A stretch of DNA of 64,000 nucleotides from SZUA-265 sp966249405 (GTDB lineage Bacteria; Myxococcota_A; Polyangia; Polyangiales; Polyangiaceae), in NCBI GenBank assembly GCA_966249405.1, contig CBINDO010000006.1, forward strand, positions 7,585 through 71,584, written 5' to 3'. Shown piece after piece: positions 48,880 through 57,588 of this stretch (position 1 is its first letter; every line of letters starts with the position of its first letter). The position numbers and the translations under genes are program-made. Below the pieces are notes generated by a model. That model saw only the letters and a list, made by a program, of their open reading frames with translations. It did no database searches and was not told the DNA's origin.

Positions 48880-49818
48880 ATGAACCAACCTGAGAATTTC
48901 GAATACGACGTCAGAATCCGCAAGCGCATGTTGGCCCGCGGTCGCGTCAACGCCGACGGCGTCGCTGCGCGCTTGGCCGCGTTGAAGGATGTCGCCAGCA
49001 ACTCGGAGGTGATCGACCTCGAACAGCCCGCGCTGATCAACGAGAAAGAAATGTTGCCGGAACCGCCGATGGCGGGGTTGGTTGGACTCGGCATCCCGCC
49101 CTTGGCAGATCCCGCGCCTCCGTTGCACGGCATCGGCATGGGGCTCGGGCGTGTCTCACCGCTCGAGGGGGGGCGCATCCCGCTGTACGAGCCCGCGCCG
49201 CGCATGTCGGCATACGAACCCATCGGCAAGATCGATCCGTTCGAGCCCGCGCCGCCCGTCGATCCGTATCGCGCCGCCGTGCCCGCGCCTCGCCCCAACT
49301 ACGAGATCCCCGGCCGTGTCTCGCCGTTCGAGCCCGCGCCGAAGGTGAACCCGTTCGAGCCCGCGCCGAAGGTGAACCCGTTCGAGCCGAACTCGCCCGC
49401 ACAGCGCCCCAACTACGGGGTGCCGCCGCAGGGGCCGCCGCCAGGTTACCGCCCCCCGGCTCCGGCGCCATCTCCTTACGGCGCCGGTTACGGTTACCCG
49501 CCGCCGGTCGCGGCTCCGCCGGGCATGGGTGGCGGGCCAGTCCCCGGTGCGAGCCCCTACGCACCGTTCTCGCCGTTCAATCCGCCGCCACCTCCGGCGT
49601 ACGCGAACCCCCCGGTGAGCGCTGGCTTCCCGCCGCCTCCGATGCATCACGATCCGTCGCAACCCGCACCCCTCGTGAGCCCGTTCGAGCCGTCGCCGCC
49701 GCTTCCCATCAGTCCTTTCGAAGCGGGGCCGATGTCTCCGTTCCAGGCAGGGCCAGCGCCGGTTCCCCCAGGTGGACAGTTCCCGCCGGGATTTCCGTTG
49801 AAAGACGACAAGAAGTAA
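48880..49818 (+). CDS. proline-rich protein with repeated PFEP motifs
   Basis: Protein of 312 residues, mostly disordered. The first 50 residues are charged and helical (FEYDVRIRKRMLARGRVNAD). From about residue 90 the chain is rich in Pro, Ala, Gly and Tyr, with repeats DPFEPAPPV, SPFEPAPKV, NPFEPAPKV, NPFEPNSP, SPFEPSPPL, SPFEAGP and SPFQAGP. Short linear motifs of this type can bind a partner multivalently. No family is known to me. ATG at 48880 has GAGGG upstream and is preferred over an in-frame start at 48817. No signal peptide, so it is presumably cytoplasmic. The nearest signalling gene is the convergent PAS-HisKA protein. Confidence 0.75.
   Translation: MNQPENFEYDVRIRKRMLARGRVNADGVAARLAALKDVASNSEVIDLEQPALINEKEMLPEPPMAGLVGLGIPPLADPAPPLHGIGMGLGRVSPLEGGRIPLYEPAPRMSAYEPIGKIDPFEPAPPVDPYRAAVPAPRPNYEIPGRVSPFEPAPKVNPFEPAPKVNPFEPNSPAQRPNYGVPPQGPPPGYRPPAPAPSPYGAGYGYPPPVAAPPGMGGGPVPGASPYAPFSPFNPPPPPAYANPPVSAGFPPPPMHHDPSQPAPLVSPFEPSPPLPISPFEAGPMSPFQAGPAPVPPGGQFPPGFPLKDDKK
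49323..49391 (+). repeat. tandem 27-bp repeat inside the PFEP gene
   Basis: The unit CCGTTCGAGCCCGCGCCG plus AAGGTGAAC (27 bp, nine residues PFEPAPKVN) occurs twice in full and a third time partly, encoding the PFEP repeats. It is a natural site for repeat-number change by slippage. Confidence 0.8.
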
Positions 49819-49888
49819 ACCTGGCGCAGTTAGCGGGCACCTGACGTAACGAGCGCCCGCTTCCGGAGGCGGCCTCGGTGATCGGCGA

Positions 49889-51376
49889 TCACTTGAGGCC
49901 GTCGCCGTTTTTGTTTGCCGCCTTCTCGAGGTCGAGGATCGACGCGCCTCCGACGTAGGCTTTCGTTTCGTAGCGGGTGATCCTGCCGATGCGTTTGACG
50001 ATCTCGGCCATGCGTTGCGCCTGACCGATGATTACCGACGCCGCGGTGGTGACGTCCGGTTGCGTGCATTTTCGCTGCAGGAGCTCGGAATAGCTCAAGA
50101 CGCACGTCAGCGGTTGGTTGAGCTCATGAGCCGTCATGCCCGCTAGCTCCGCTAGGGCAACACCCTTCTCCTTTTCGCGCAGATCGGTTTCGGCCTGTGT
50201 CAGACGTTGGCGCATCGCCAACTCTTGTCGGATATCGGTGAACACGCCCACCGTCGCCACTGGTCTGCCATCTTCGCGCACCAGCGCGGCCGAGAGCCGA
50301 ACCGGGATCGCCTGTCCTTGCTTGTCGATCATGAAGGTCTCGTAGCCCTCGAGTCGACCAGCACCGCCATCCTCGGGCGAGCGAATGCGTCGCATCACGG
50401 CTTCGGCTCCGCCCGGCGGGTAGAGGTCTCGCACGTTGAGACGACCGATGACGGTACCTGGCGGATAGCCGAAGATGCGCGAGGCGGCGCGATTGAACAC
50501 CAAGATGTTGCCCTTGAGGTCGGCCGAGACGATGGCGTCGACGGAGCTGTCGATCACGCGCTCGAGGAAGTCTTTGGTGTGCGTGAGAGCGCGCTCGGTT
50601 TCGCGCTGCGCCGTGACGTCGCGGAACGTCAACAAGATCGCCTTGGCGTTCTTCGAGATCACGCTCGCGCTCACGCTTAGAACGTGCGTACCCGAACTCG
50701 TGGTCACCGCGAAGTCGGAAGACATCGGTGACTGTCCGGATTGAAGCGCTTTGGCCAACGTCGCGGCGCGTCTGCGATCCGACGGCTGCAAGAGGTCGAT
50801 GACGCTCGCGGCTCCGGGGGGACTCGGGTTTTGCGCTGCGAAGGCCTTGGCGACGGGATTGGCATACAGCACCTCGCCCGCGTAGCTCACCACGACCATG
50901 CCGTCGGCGGAATTGCGGAAGAACTCAGCGTAGGGTTTGAAGAAGTTCAGACGCCGTTGGGCTTGAGTTTTCTCCCCGCTTTTGTGCGTCGCGTGAACGC
51001 GATCGTGCCACCTCAGATGTTCGATGACCTGTTCGACGACCGCGTTTCCCTGCACCCACACGAGGCCGTCGCAGCTTCGAGCGAAGCCTTGCGGCGGTGA
51101 GACACGTGTCAGGCCGAGCAGCGGCAAGGTCAGGTTGTCGGCCAGTTCTCGCAGCGATGCGAGGTGAGGGAGCAGCTCCTCCGAACAATCGACCACGATC
51201 GCGTGGCAATCGGTGGGCACATCGAAGAGCGGAGGGGCGTCGGCGTGCGCATACACGGGGTGGATGGTGGCGCCACCGGCGGCCAGCGCAGAAAATGCCG
51301 CGCGCGCGTGAGGTGAGGCGTAAACGGCCACGATGCTGAGCTCGGACGAGGCCACGTCACGGGTAAGTGAAGCCAC
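49889..51376 (-). CDS. pseudoreceiver-PAS-PAS-HisKA protein lacking the ATPase domain
   Basis: Signalling protein of about 495 residues without a membrane segment. An N-terminal receiver-like domain (LSIVAVYASPHARAAFSAL...CHAIVVDCSEELLPHL) is followed by two PAS domains (NSADGMVVVSYAGEVLYANP; SSVDAIVSADLKGNILVFNRAAS) with a PAC-like GYETFMIDKQGQAIPVRLS. The C-terminus is a HisKA domain, AGMTAHELNQPLTCVLSYSEL, with His417. It then stops about 75 residues later, so the HATPase domain is absent and the protein cannot be a self-sufficient kinase. GTG at 51376 is chosen; longer frames run into the divergent gene. It may act as a phosphotransfer or dimerisation partner. Confidence 0.82.
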   Translation of the reverse strand: MASLTRDVASSELSIVAVYASPHARAAFSALAAGGATIHPVYAHADAPPLFDVPTDCHAIVVDCSEELLPHLASLRELADNLTLPLLGLTRVSPPQGFARSCDGLVWVQGNAVVEQVIEHLRWHDRVHATHKSGEKTQAQRRLNFFKPYAEFFRNSADGMVVVSYAGEVLYANPVAKAFAAQNPSPPGAASVIDLLQPSDRRRAATLAKALQSGQSPMSSDFAVTTSSGTHVLSVSASVISKNAKAILLTFRDVTAQRETERALTHTKDFLERVIDSSVDAIVSADLKGNILVFNRAASRIFGYPPGTVIGRLNVRDLYPPGGAEAVMRRIRSPEDGGAGRLEGYETFMIDKQGQAIPVRLSAALVREDGRPVATVGVFTDIRQELAMRQRLTQAETDLREKEKGVALAELAGMTAHELNQPLTCVLSYSELLQRKCTQPDVTTAASVIIGQAQRMAEIVKRIGRITRYETKAYVGGASILDLEKAANKNGDGLK

Positions 51377-51493
51377 GCGAAAACCATACGCGTTTCCCCC
51401 GCCGGTGCCAGGGGCCCGGCGCTTCGACCCAACGGTTTTCGAAATTAGCGAGTTCGGCTTGGTCACCCGACGAAGCTTGGTTATCACCGCGCC

Positions 51494-52327
51494 ATGCGTT
51501 TTCATTTCGCGATGACGACGGCCGCGCTCGTTGGTTTGGCGGGCTGCGCCAGCTCCCAAACACCTGCGGCGGCTCCGGGCATGCCCGACACCGAACACGC
51601 GGGTGACGCTTCGGGAGCGCTCCCACGCTACTTCTCGGTTACGGTGTCGAGTGCCGGGCTGACGGCTTTGGGTCAACCCGTGGACGAGGAGCAACTCCGA
51701 GCGTGGGCGAGTCGGGAAGCCCAAGACCCGAGCGTCACCGGCGCCGCCGTCACGGCCGAGTCGGGAGTCAGCGAGGCGCAGGCGCTGTCGGTGATCGGGT
51801 TGCTCGTGCGTTCGGGGTTCGAGCACGTGGTCTTCTCTTCCCGCGATGGCCTGGCGGTGGACGTGCAAGCGGCAAACGCGAGCACCGAGCCCGTCGCCGA
51901 AGTGGAACCAACGTCACTACCTGCCTCGAGTGAACCAGCCTCCCCGGAACCGGCGCCGGCTCCGCTGGTCGGAGCGGACTCCGACGCCGAAGTCCCCAAC
52001 GTCGAGGTGAAGCAACTCGGCCTGCACATCGGCGGAGGCCCCAACAACGAAGAGGCGCACGCGGTGTACGCCAACCCGATTCAGCGCCGGTTCGGCGAGC
52101 TGCAGCGTTGCTACGCGTTGGCGACGCCGACGCGAAAGAACGCCTCTTTTGGAGTCGATCTTTTGATCTCGAACCGCGGCGGCACCGCGAAGATCAAAGA
52201 CTACCGGACCTCGCTCGGCGGCAAGGAGTTCCACCTCTGCGTCCTCGGCGTCTTCGGAACCGTTGAGTTCCCCGCGCGGGACAACGCCACCATGGTGAGC
52301 TACTCGGTGCTGTTCAAGCCGCTGTGA
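51494..52327 (+). CDS. lipoprotein with ExbD/TolR-like and AgmX-like halves
   Basis: Exported lipoprotein of 277 residues. The signal peptide has lipobox GLAGC. Residues about 40-115 read like the periplasmic domain of ExbD/TolR (SVTVSSAGLTALGQPVDEEQL, SVTGAAVTAESGVSEAQALSVI, GFEHVVFSSRDG). After a Glu/Pro/Ser linker comes a C-terminal domain (about 175-275) like AgmX/PglI C-termini: VYANPIQRRFGELQRCYALA, FGVDLLISNRGGTAKI, HLCVLGVFGTVEFPARDN, with paired Cys residues. A TolR-like sensor module on a lipid anchor is unusual. Its stop overlaps the following pseudouridine synthase start by 4 bases (GTGA). Confidence 0.7.
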   Translation: MRFHFAMTTAALVGLAGCASSQTPAAAPGMPDTEHAGDASGALPRYFSVTVSSAGLTALGQPVDEEQLRAWASREAQDPSVTGAAVTAESGVSEAQALSVIGLLVRSGFEHVVFSSRDGLAVDVQAANASTEPVAEVEPTSLPASSEPASPEPAPAPLVGADSDAEVPNVEVKQLGLHIGGGPNNEEAHAVYANPIQRRFGELQRCYALATPTRKNASFGVDLLISNRGGTAKIKDYRTSLGGKEFHLCVLGVFGTVEFPARDNATMVSYSVLFKPL

Positions 52328-53052
52328 CGACGTCGCTCACGTTACCGGTGTTGTGGAGCGACGAGCATCTGGTCGTCGTCGACAAACCTTCGGGGCTCGC
52401 CGTGCACCAAGGGTGGGCCAGGGAACCTCAGACGGTGGTCAGCGTCTTGCGCGATCAGCTCGGCCAACACTGGTCACCGGTACATCGCTTGGATCGTGCT
52501 ACGAGCGGGGCGCTGCTGCTCGCGCGAGAACCCGAGACGATTCGCCGACTCCAGTCGCAGTTCGACGCAGGCACGGTCGTCAAGAATTACCTGGCCCTGG
52601 TGCGCGGGATCACGCCCGAGCGTGGCCTCATCGACCACGCCATCGCAAAATCCAAAGAGCACGAGAAGCGCGACGCTCGAACCGCGTTCTTGCGCGTCGG
52701 GACGTTCGAGCGTTATTCGGTGGTGTTGGCGCGCCCTCTCACCGGACGACTGCACCAGATCCGTCGCCACCTCAAGTTCATCAGCCACCCGCTCATCGGT
52801 GACACGAAGTATGGAAAAGGTGAACATAACCGACTGTTCCGCGAGCGGTTCGGACTTCATCGCCTTGCGCTCCACGCCAGCCACCTCCAGTTTTCGCACC
52901 CGTACACGGACGCGGTGTTGTGCTGTCGCGCGCCGATACCCCAGGACCTGAACCTCATCGATCGGATTGGGCTGCTGTTGCAGGTAAACGCCGTCGTCGA
53001 TGGTCCAGTCTGGGGCCTGGACGTCGATGGGTTGCCGCGTTTTGCCGACTGA
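52324..53052 (+). CDS. RluA-family pseudouridine synthase, TruC-like
   Basis: RNA-modifying enzyme of 242 residues. It shows the family motifs VLWSDEHLVVVDKPSGLAVHQGW, the catalytic HRLDRATSGALLLA (Asp57), VKNYLALVRG, LTGRLHQIRRHLKFISHPLIGDTKYG and RLALHASHLQF. HRLDRATSG together with short length without an S4 domain fits TruC (tRNA U65) or a related RluA member; the exact target is not certain. The GTG start overlaps the lipoprotein stop, so the two are translationally coupled even though their functions differ. Confidence 0.9.
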   Translation: MTTSLTLPVLWSDEHLVVVDKPSGLAVHQGWAREPQTVVSVLRDQLGQHWSPVHRLDRATSGALLLAREPETIRRLQSQFDAGTVVKNYLALVRGITPERGLIDHAIAKSKEHEKRDARTAFLRVGTFERYSVVLARPLTGRLHQIRRHLKFISHPLIGDTKYGKGEHNRLFRERFGLHRLALHASHLQFSHPYTDAVLCCRAPIPQDLNLIDRIGLLLQVNAVVDGPVWGLDVDGLPRFAD

Positions 53053-53068
53053 AGGCCGCCGACCTGCA

Positions 53069-54991
53069 CTACCGGTCGGCAGATACTCGCTCGAAGACGC
53101 AGGCCTCCGCGACGTCCAGCTGGCAAGCGCGCTCGAGCAGGGCCTTGCGCTGCGCCTTGGTATGACGGGGCAGGTCCGCCAAAAAGAAGCAGCCTTGACC
53201 GTTGGCGCTGTCACACGCCGACCGTAGCAGCTCCTCTCCGCGCTTGCGCTCTGCCTCCGTTCCCCGGTTCGAAACGAGGACATGGCCCAGGTGGGCGCAC
53301 GCGAGCTGATGCCCGCTGCCACAGAAGTGCTCGAACTGCTTGCGCGCTCGCGCCAAGTCTCGCGCCGTTCCCAAACCGCTCGCCTGGGCGTATCCCAGGT
53401 GAACGCAGGCATCGGCACCGACGCCCGTGGTGGCCTTGTCGTTTCCGTCGCACAAGCGCTTGAACGACGCCACGGCCGCCTCGGGGTCGCGCTTGACGCC
53501 ATGGGTTCCGCGCCACTGCAGCGTGGCCCGCGAGAGACATGCTGGCTGATAACCCGCGCTGCATCCTTTTTCGTACAACGTCGCGGCTCCCAAGGCATTC
53601 TGCTCCACGCCCTGGCCGGCCTCGTGCAATCGACCGAGGCGGTAACACGCTTCGCCGTAGTCGTGGGCCTCGAGCGCGGCATCGTCCGTCGCCTTGGCGG
53701 AATCGGTCGCGCGGGCGCACAGCGGTCCGAGTAAACCTGCCGCGCGTTTGGCGTCGCGAGTGACGCCGTTCTCCCCGCTCGAGACCCAACGGGCCAGAGC
53801 CAAGCAGCTCGCTTCGTCGCGTTCGGTTTCGCAACCAGTGCGCACCCAGCCGAGCAGTCGCTCTCGCACCTCTCGCTCCGGTGGTTTGCCGTTCAGCTTT
53901 CGCAGCTCGAGATGAGCGGCCCGCGCGCATGCTGGATGAAGCTCGGCATTGCAGGCTTTCTCATACAACCCGAGAGCTAGTTCGGGAGAAGGTTCGGCAC
54001 CGGGCGTGCTCCCGTCGAGAAGTTTTGCCTGCTCGAAACACGCTTCGACGAGGCCCTCTTTGCAGGCCGTGTCGAACGCGCGTTCCGCGCTGGTTGGCGA
54101 GGCGTCGAGTTGATACCGGCCAACCGCAAGGCAGCTGCTCCAGACTCGAAGTTCGCAAGCTCGCTCATGCAAGTCTTCGGCCCTCGCCACGTTCTTCTCG
54201 CCGGACTCCATGAACCCTGCCAGCTGCGCGCACGCTGGGCCGGAGCTCAGGTTGCAGGCCTTGTCCAAGTTCTTCCGACCCCGCACCGGGTTGTGCACCG
54301 CAGTTCCCGCGGCGACCTGCAGGTCACCGAGTTCGTAGCACGCCACGTTCAGGTCCTTGTCGCACGCTTGGGTGAGCCGCTCCATCGCCTCGAGCACGTC
54401 TTTGCGACCCAAGCGCCCCGTCTTCGCTTCGAGCCCGAGCTCGTAGCAACCCTCGGCATCCGCGCCGGCACACGCCTTCTCGAAGAAGTCGTGTGCGCGC
54501 TGCAGATTCGCATTCGGTGCGCTCCGTCGGTCGCTGGTCGCCACCAGCTGACGTCCGACGCGAAAACAAGCGTTCGCGTCGCCGGACTCACACCCGCGAG
54601 TGAACAGCGCGGTTCGACGCTCGACGGCCAGCTCGACGCCTTGGCCGTCTTCCGCCATCTTCGCCCAACCCGAACAGGCGAGCGGTTTACCCTTGTCACA
54701 CGCGCGCTCGAGCATGATCCGCGCGCGATCCAGATCTCGGGTCACGGCCTGCCCAGACAAGTATCCGAGGCCGGCTATCTCGCACGCGTCAGCGTCGCCG
54801 CGTGAACACGCGGGTTCGCATTCCAGCACCAGTCCGGGTTCGCACTCGACGCCAGCGAAGCTGCGTCCGCCGGCCTGCTCGGTGCGTTGGCTCGGCCCGA
54901 CCGAGCCGCAGCCGAAGAGAGCCGTCGAAACCAGCATCAGGGTGGGCAAGAGCCGAACTCTGGGCGCGTTTGTGGACCGGTGTGAAGACAT
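53069..54991 (-). CDS. Cys-rich Sel1-repeat lipoprotein
   Basis: Exported lipoprotein of 640 residues: signal peptide with lipobox ALFGC, then about 14 Sel1-like repeats of 33-38 residues. Each has ACxxGxxxAC or similar (for example ACDKGKPLACSGWAKMAEDGQGV, GCSAGYQPACLSRATLQWRG), with cysteines spaced as in Helicobacter Hcp proteins, where they form disulphides within each helical pair. Such solenoids bind proteins in the periplasm or at the surface. The partner is unknown. It is convergent with the pseudouridine synthase gene and starts at ATG 54991. Confidence 0.88.
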   Translation of the reverse strand: MSSHRSTNAPRVRLLPTLMLVSTALFGCGSVGPSQRTEQAGGRSFAGVECEPGLVLECEPACSRGDADACEIAGLGYLSGQAVTRDLDRARIMLERACDKGKPLACSGWAKMAEDGQGVELAVERRTALFTRGCESGDANACFRVGRQLVATSDRRSAPNANLQRAHDFFEKACAGADAEGCYELGLEAKTGRLGRKDVLEAMERLTQACDKDLNVACYELGDLQVAAGTAVHNPVRGRKNLDKACNLSSGPACAQLAGFMESGEKNVARAEDLHERACELRVWSSCLAVGRYQLDASPTSAERAFDTACKEGLVEACFEQAKLLDGSTPGAEPSPELALGLYEKACNAELHPACARAAHLELRKLNGKPPEREVRERLLGWVRTGCETERDEASCLALARWVSSGENGVTRDAKRAAGLLGPLCARATDSAKATDDAALEAHDYGEACYRLGRLHEAGQGVEQNALGAATLYEKGCSAGYQPACLSRATLQWRGTHGVKRDPEAAVASFKRLCDGNDKATTGVGADACVHLGYAQASGLGTARDLARARKQFEHFCGSGHQLACAHLGHVLVSNRGTEAERKRGEELLRSACDSANGQGCFFLADLPRHTKAQRKALLERACQLDVAEACVFERVSADR

Positions 54992-55068
54992 GGCCCACCA
55001 TACCCTCGTTGGTGGTCACCTACAAGCCGACCTTTGACCAAACCATGCGCTCGTGACGGGGTGGATTC

Positions 55069-55109
55069 GTCGTTCCGAAGTGGCGGGCCTTTGGCCACTT
55101 CGGAACGAC
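55069..55109. terminator. long hairpin between Sel1 and DUF3105 genes
   Basis: A perfect 16-bp stem (55069-55084 against 55094-55109), with a 9-base loop, lies 91 bases downstream of the DUF3105 stop and 78 bases upstream of the Sel1 start. It likely ends the DUF3105 transcript; there is no T-run. Confidence 0.6.
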
Positions 55110-55199
55110 CAGGGCGTCAGGGCGTAAACCAGGGAACGCGAGTCGAGCGCAGCACGTGGCGCGATCCGATGTATCGCCGACGACCCGCGCTGATTGGAC

Positions 55200-55799
55200 T
55201 TACCGGCAGCTCGACGGCGGTTCCGGGGGCGGGCTTCCCAACTTCTCGGGGGCGCGATCGACCCTCCGCGCGTAGAAGTCCCTGACGAAATCCGGACTCA
55301 AGCAATCTGCGTAGGCACGAGCGTTCCACGCCGAGATGCCGAACTTCGCGGTCATGTCCGGGTACTCCGTCACCACCACCAGGTCGTTGGTCAGGCCGAA
55401 CTCGTGGAGCCAGAGCAACTCTTTGGGACAGCCATCGGGGCAGTTGTACGTGAGCACGATGCCTCCGTGTTCCAAGTTGTGCACGAAGCGCTCGGGTGGC
55501 AGAGGCGTCGAGTGAACACCCCAGGTCCCCCAGCACCCACTGTGGGGGCCCCCCGCCGGCGGTTTACCGTCGTAAACTTGCGGGACCTCGGTGTGAGCGG
55601 CGGAGGTCGGAGTCACGACCTCTTCTCGATATTGACCACCCGCGTCGGTGCACATCGGTAGCGTGGCTTCGTCGATGGTCGGAAGCCGGCTGGAACACCC
55701 CGCGACCACGCCAAACCACACTGCCATGGCCACGCCGGGCCGTAGTGAGAGCGGGCCGTTCCAGAATAGGTGAGGGTGCCGGTCGTCATCGCGGGTCAT
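55200..55799 (-). CDS. DUF3105 lipoprotein
   Basis: Exported protein of 199 residues with a hydrophobic segment ending in lipobox VVAGC (residues about 24-36). The mature part matches DUF3105: AHTEVPQVYDGKPPAGGPHSGCWGTWG, the FVHNLEHGGIVLTYNCPDGCPKEL core (His and Cys likely bind metal or form a disulphide), and VVTEYPDMTAKFGISAWN. The family is unknown in function and commonly found with membrane signal anchors. ATG at 55799 gives a charged n-region; ATG at 55727 is a poorer alternative. It is divergent from the leishmanolysin-like protease. Confidence 0.85.
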   Translation of the reverse strand: MTRDDDRHPHLFWNGPLSLRPGVAMAVWFGVVAGCSSRLPTIDEATLPMCTDAGGQYREEVVTPTSAAHTEVPQVYDGKPPAGGPHSGCWGTWGVHSTPLPPERFVHNLEHGGIVLTYNCPDGCPKELLWLHEFGLTNDLVVVTEYPDMTAKFGISAWNARAYADCLSPDFVRDFYARRVDRAPEKLGSPPPEPPSSCR

Positions 55800-56083
55800 G
55801 AGCACGGGACGTGTATGCCCAAGTCCGCGGTGCGCTTCAATTGCCGTCCGTGGCTTTCGAATCCTGAGCCGTTTTCCACGTTTTCCCGTACGCCTCGGAG
55901 GCGCCCTCGGTGTTGCCGGCCGATTGCGCTGGGAGCAAACAAGTCCGCGGCGCCTGTGTGAGGCCGGTCCGTTCCGAGGGCGCCGCCAGCAGCCGGGGCC
56001 GAATTCGACCGACGCCAACTCGACGCCGAGCGATGGCACCGCCAAACTCATCCTTGTCTTTTGTGCTCCCCACGATCGTTCTC

Positions 56084-57376
56084 ATGAATCGGTTCCGCCC
56101 CGTCCGTCGCGCTCTTCGTTCTCCCTCGTTTCATCTCGGCGTTTCGCTCGCGCTCGTCGCTTGCGAAGGGCAGGTCGAGGCACCTCTCGTGATGTCCGAC
56201 GCTGGAATGGTATCCAGCGGAGGAGCGGCATCGGAGACGGTTGAGAACGCGCGCACGCCGGACTCGCCGACGACCTCTTCGCCTGCGGTCGTTCCCACGA
56301 GCCCCGCGTTTTCGTCGACCACACCAAACGTCCAGCCTTCGGTCACCACTCCGCAGACGATGCCGGTAACTCCGACTACGACCTCGGTGCCCAACACAGA
56401 ACCCAACGACTCGACGAGCTCCGACGTCTCGAGCAGTGAGACGAGCCCCCTCGAAACTTCGAGCGAGCAGCAGGTCACAAGCTCCGAAGACGTCGAGACG
56501 GTCGACGTGCAGCCTGAGTTCGATATCCAGATCGAGTTCTTGAGCAGCGCCAACCAGTTGAGCGCAGAGGTGCAGTCCTCGTTTCTGGAGGCCGAGGCGT
56601 TCTGGGAAAACGTCATCGTCGGCGACCTGCCCGACGTCGACGTTCGATTCGAGCAAGCCTGCGTACCCGATCAGGGCGCCTACGTGCAGGGGACGATCGA
56701 CGATCTGCACATCTTCGTCGCTGCACGCAGTATCGACGGCGTGGATGGGGTGCTCGGCGCCGCCGGCCCGTGTCTGTCTCACGCCTCGCGGAACAACTTG
56801 CCTTTGGCTGGTTACATGGAGTTCGACACGGCGGACTTGCAGCGTTACGCCGACGAGGGGAGGTTGGACGAGATCATCATCCACGAGATGGGCCACGTCC
56901 TCGGGTTTGGTGGAGTGCTCTGGACCTTCCCGCAAGACTCTCTTGCGGGCGATCCATTCCTCGTCAATCCGACGAACGTCGAAGGCAACGACCCGTCGCC
57001 GCCCGATACACACTTCGTCGGTCCCCATGCCATCGCCGAGTTCGACGCGATTGGAGGCTTGGCATATGGCGGAGCCAAAGTACCTGTCGAGAACGTGGGC
57101 GGTGCGGGCACTGCCAACGGCCATTGGCGCGAAGAAATCATGGGTAATGAACTCATGACTTCGTTCATGACCAATCGTGAAGGAGTTCTGAGCACCGTTA
57201 CGATCGCGGCACTCGAGGACATGGGCTACACCGTCAACTACGACGCGGCCGATGACTACGCTTGGCCGCCACCCGACGAAAGGGGCGGGAACTTCTTGCG
57301 CTCCGGCGACGAGCTCAGCCCCATCGATTTCAGCAACGACGTGCTGCAGTTGCCGATGCGCAACGTCGAAGATTGA
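56084..57376 (+). CDS. leishmanolysin-like (M8-type) zinc metalloprotease lipoprotein
   Basis: Secreted or surface protease of 430 residues. The signal peptide ends in lipobox LALVAC. A 120-residue Ser/Thr/Pro linker follows. The catalytic domain has the zinc helix HEMGHVLGF (His267, Glu268, His271) and, after a 75-residue insert, the third ligand His347 in ANGHWREEIMGNELMTSFM, which also carries the Met-turn. That spacing of the third His is the leishmanolysin signature. ATG at 56084 is chosen; a longer frame to 55910 overlaps the divergent promoter region. It is the second metalloprotease lipoprotein in the window. Confidence 0.88.
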   Translation: MNRFRPVRRALRSPSFHLGVSLALVACEGQVEAPLVMSDAGMVSSGGAASETVENARTPDSPTTSSPAVVPTSPAFSSTTPNVQPSVTTPQTMPVTPTTTSVPNTEPNDSTSSDVSSSETSPLETSSEQQVTSSEDVETVDVQPEFDIQIEFLSSANQLSAEVQSSFLEAEAFWENVIVGDLPDVDVRFEQACVPDQGAYVQGTIDDLHIFVAARSIDGVDGVLGAAGPCLSHASRNNLPLAGYMEFDTADLQRYADEGRLDEIIIHEMGHVLGFGGVLWTFPQDSLAGDPFLVNPTNVEGNDPSPPDTHFVGPHAIAEFDAIGGLAYGGAKVPVENVGGAGTANGHWREEIMGNELMTSFMTNREGVLSTVTIAALEDMGYTVNYDAADDYAWPPPDERGGNFLRSGDELSPIDFSNDVLQLPMRNVED

Positions 57377-57588
57377 AAATCACGGCTACCAACTCGTTTC
57401 AGAGCCCATGTGCTTCCTCCTTCCAGGATGCTGATCCTTCCTGCGTCGAGCGGTATTCCTTCACCGCAAATAGCGAACAGCTGCTCGGAGCTTGGCGAGC
57501 CCGTACCGTCTCGGCCACGGACGACACAATGCTAGCGGTACCGGTGGGTGACGACGCAGCAGCGGCCGCTACCCCGACACCGAACGCT

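Noticed and set aside
49323..49391. Tandem repeat considered as a CRISPR array.
   Set aside because: The repeats are directly adjacent, in frame and encode PFEP motifs; no spacers and no cas genes.
55910..56083. Upstream extension of the leishmanolysin-like protease.
   Set aside because: It is Arg/Pro-rich, precedes the natural signal peptide and lies in the divergent promoter region.
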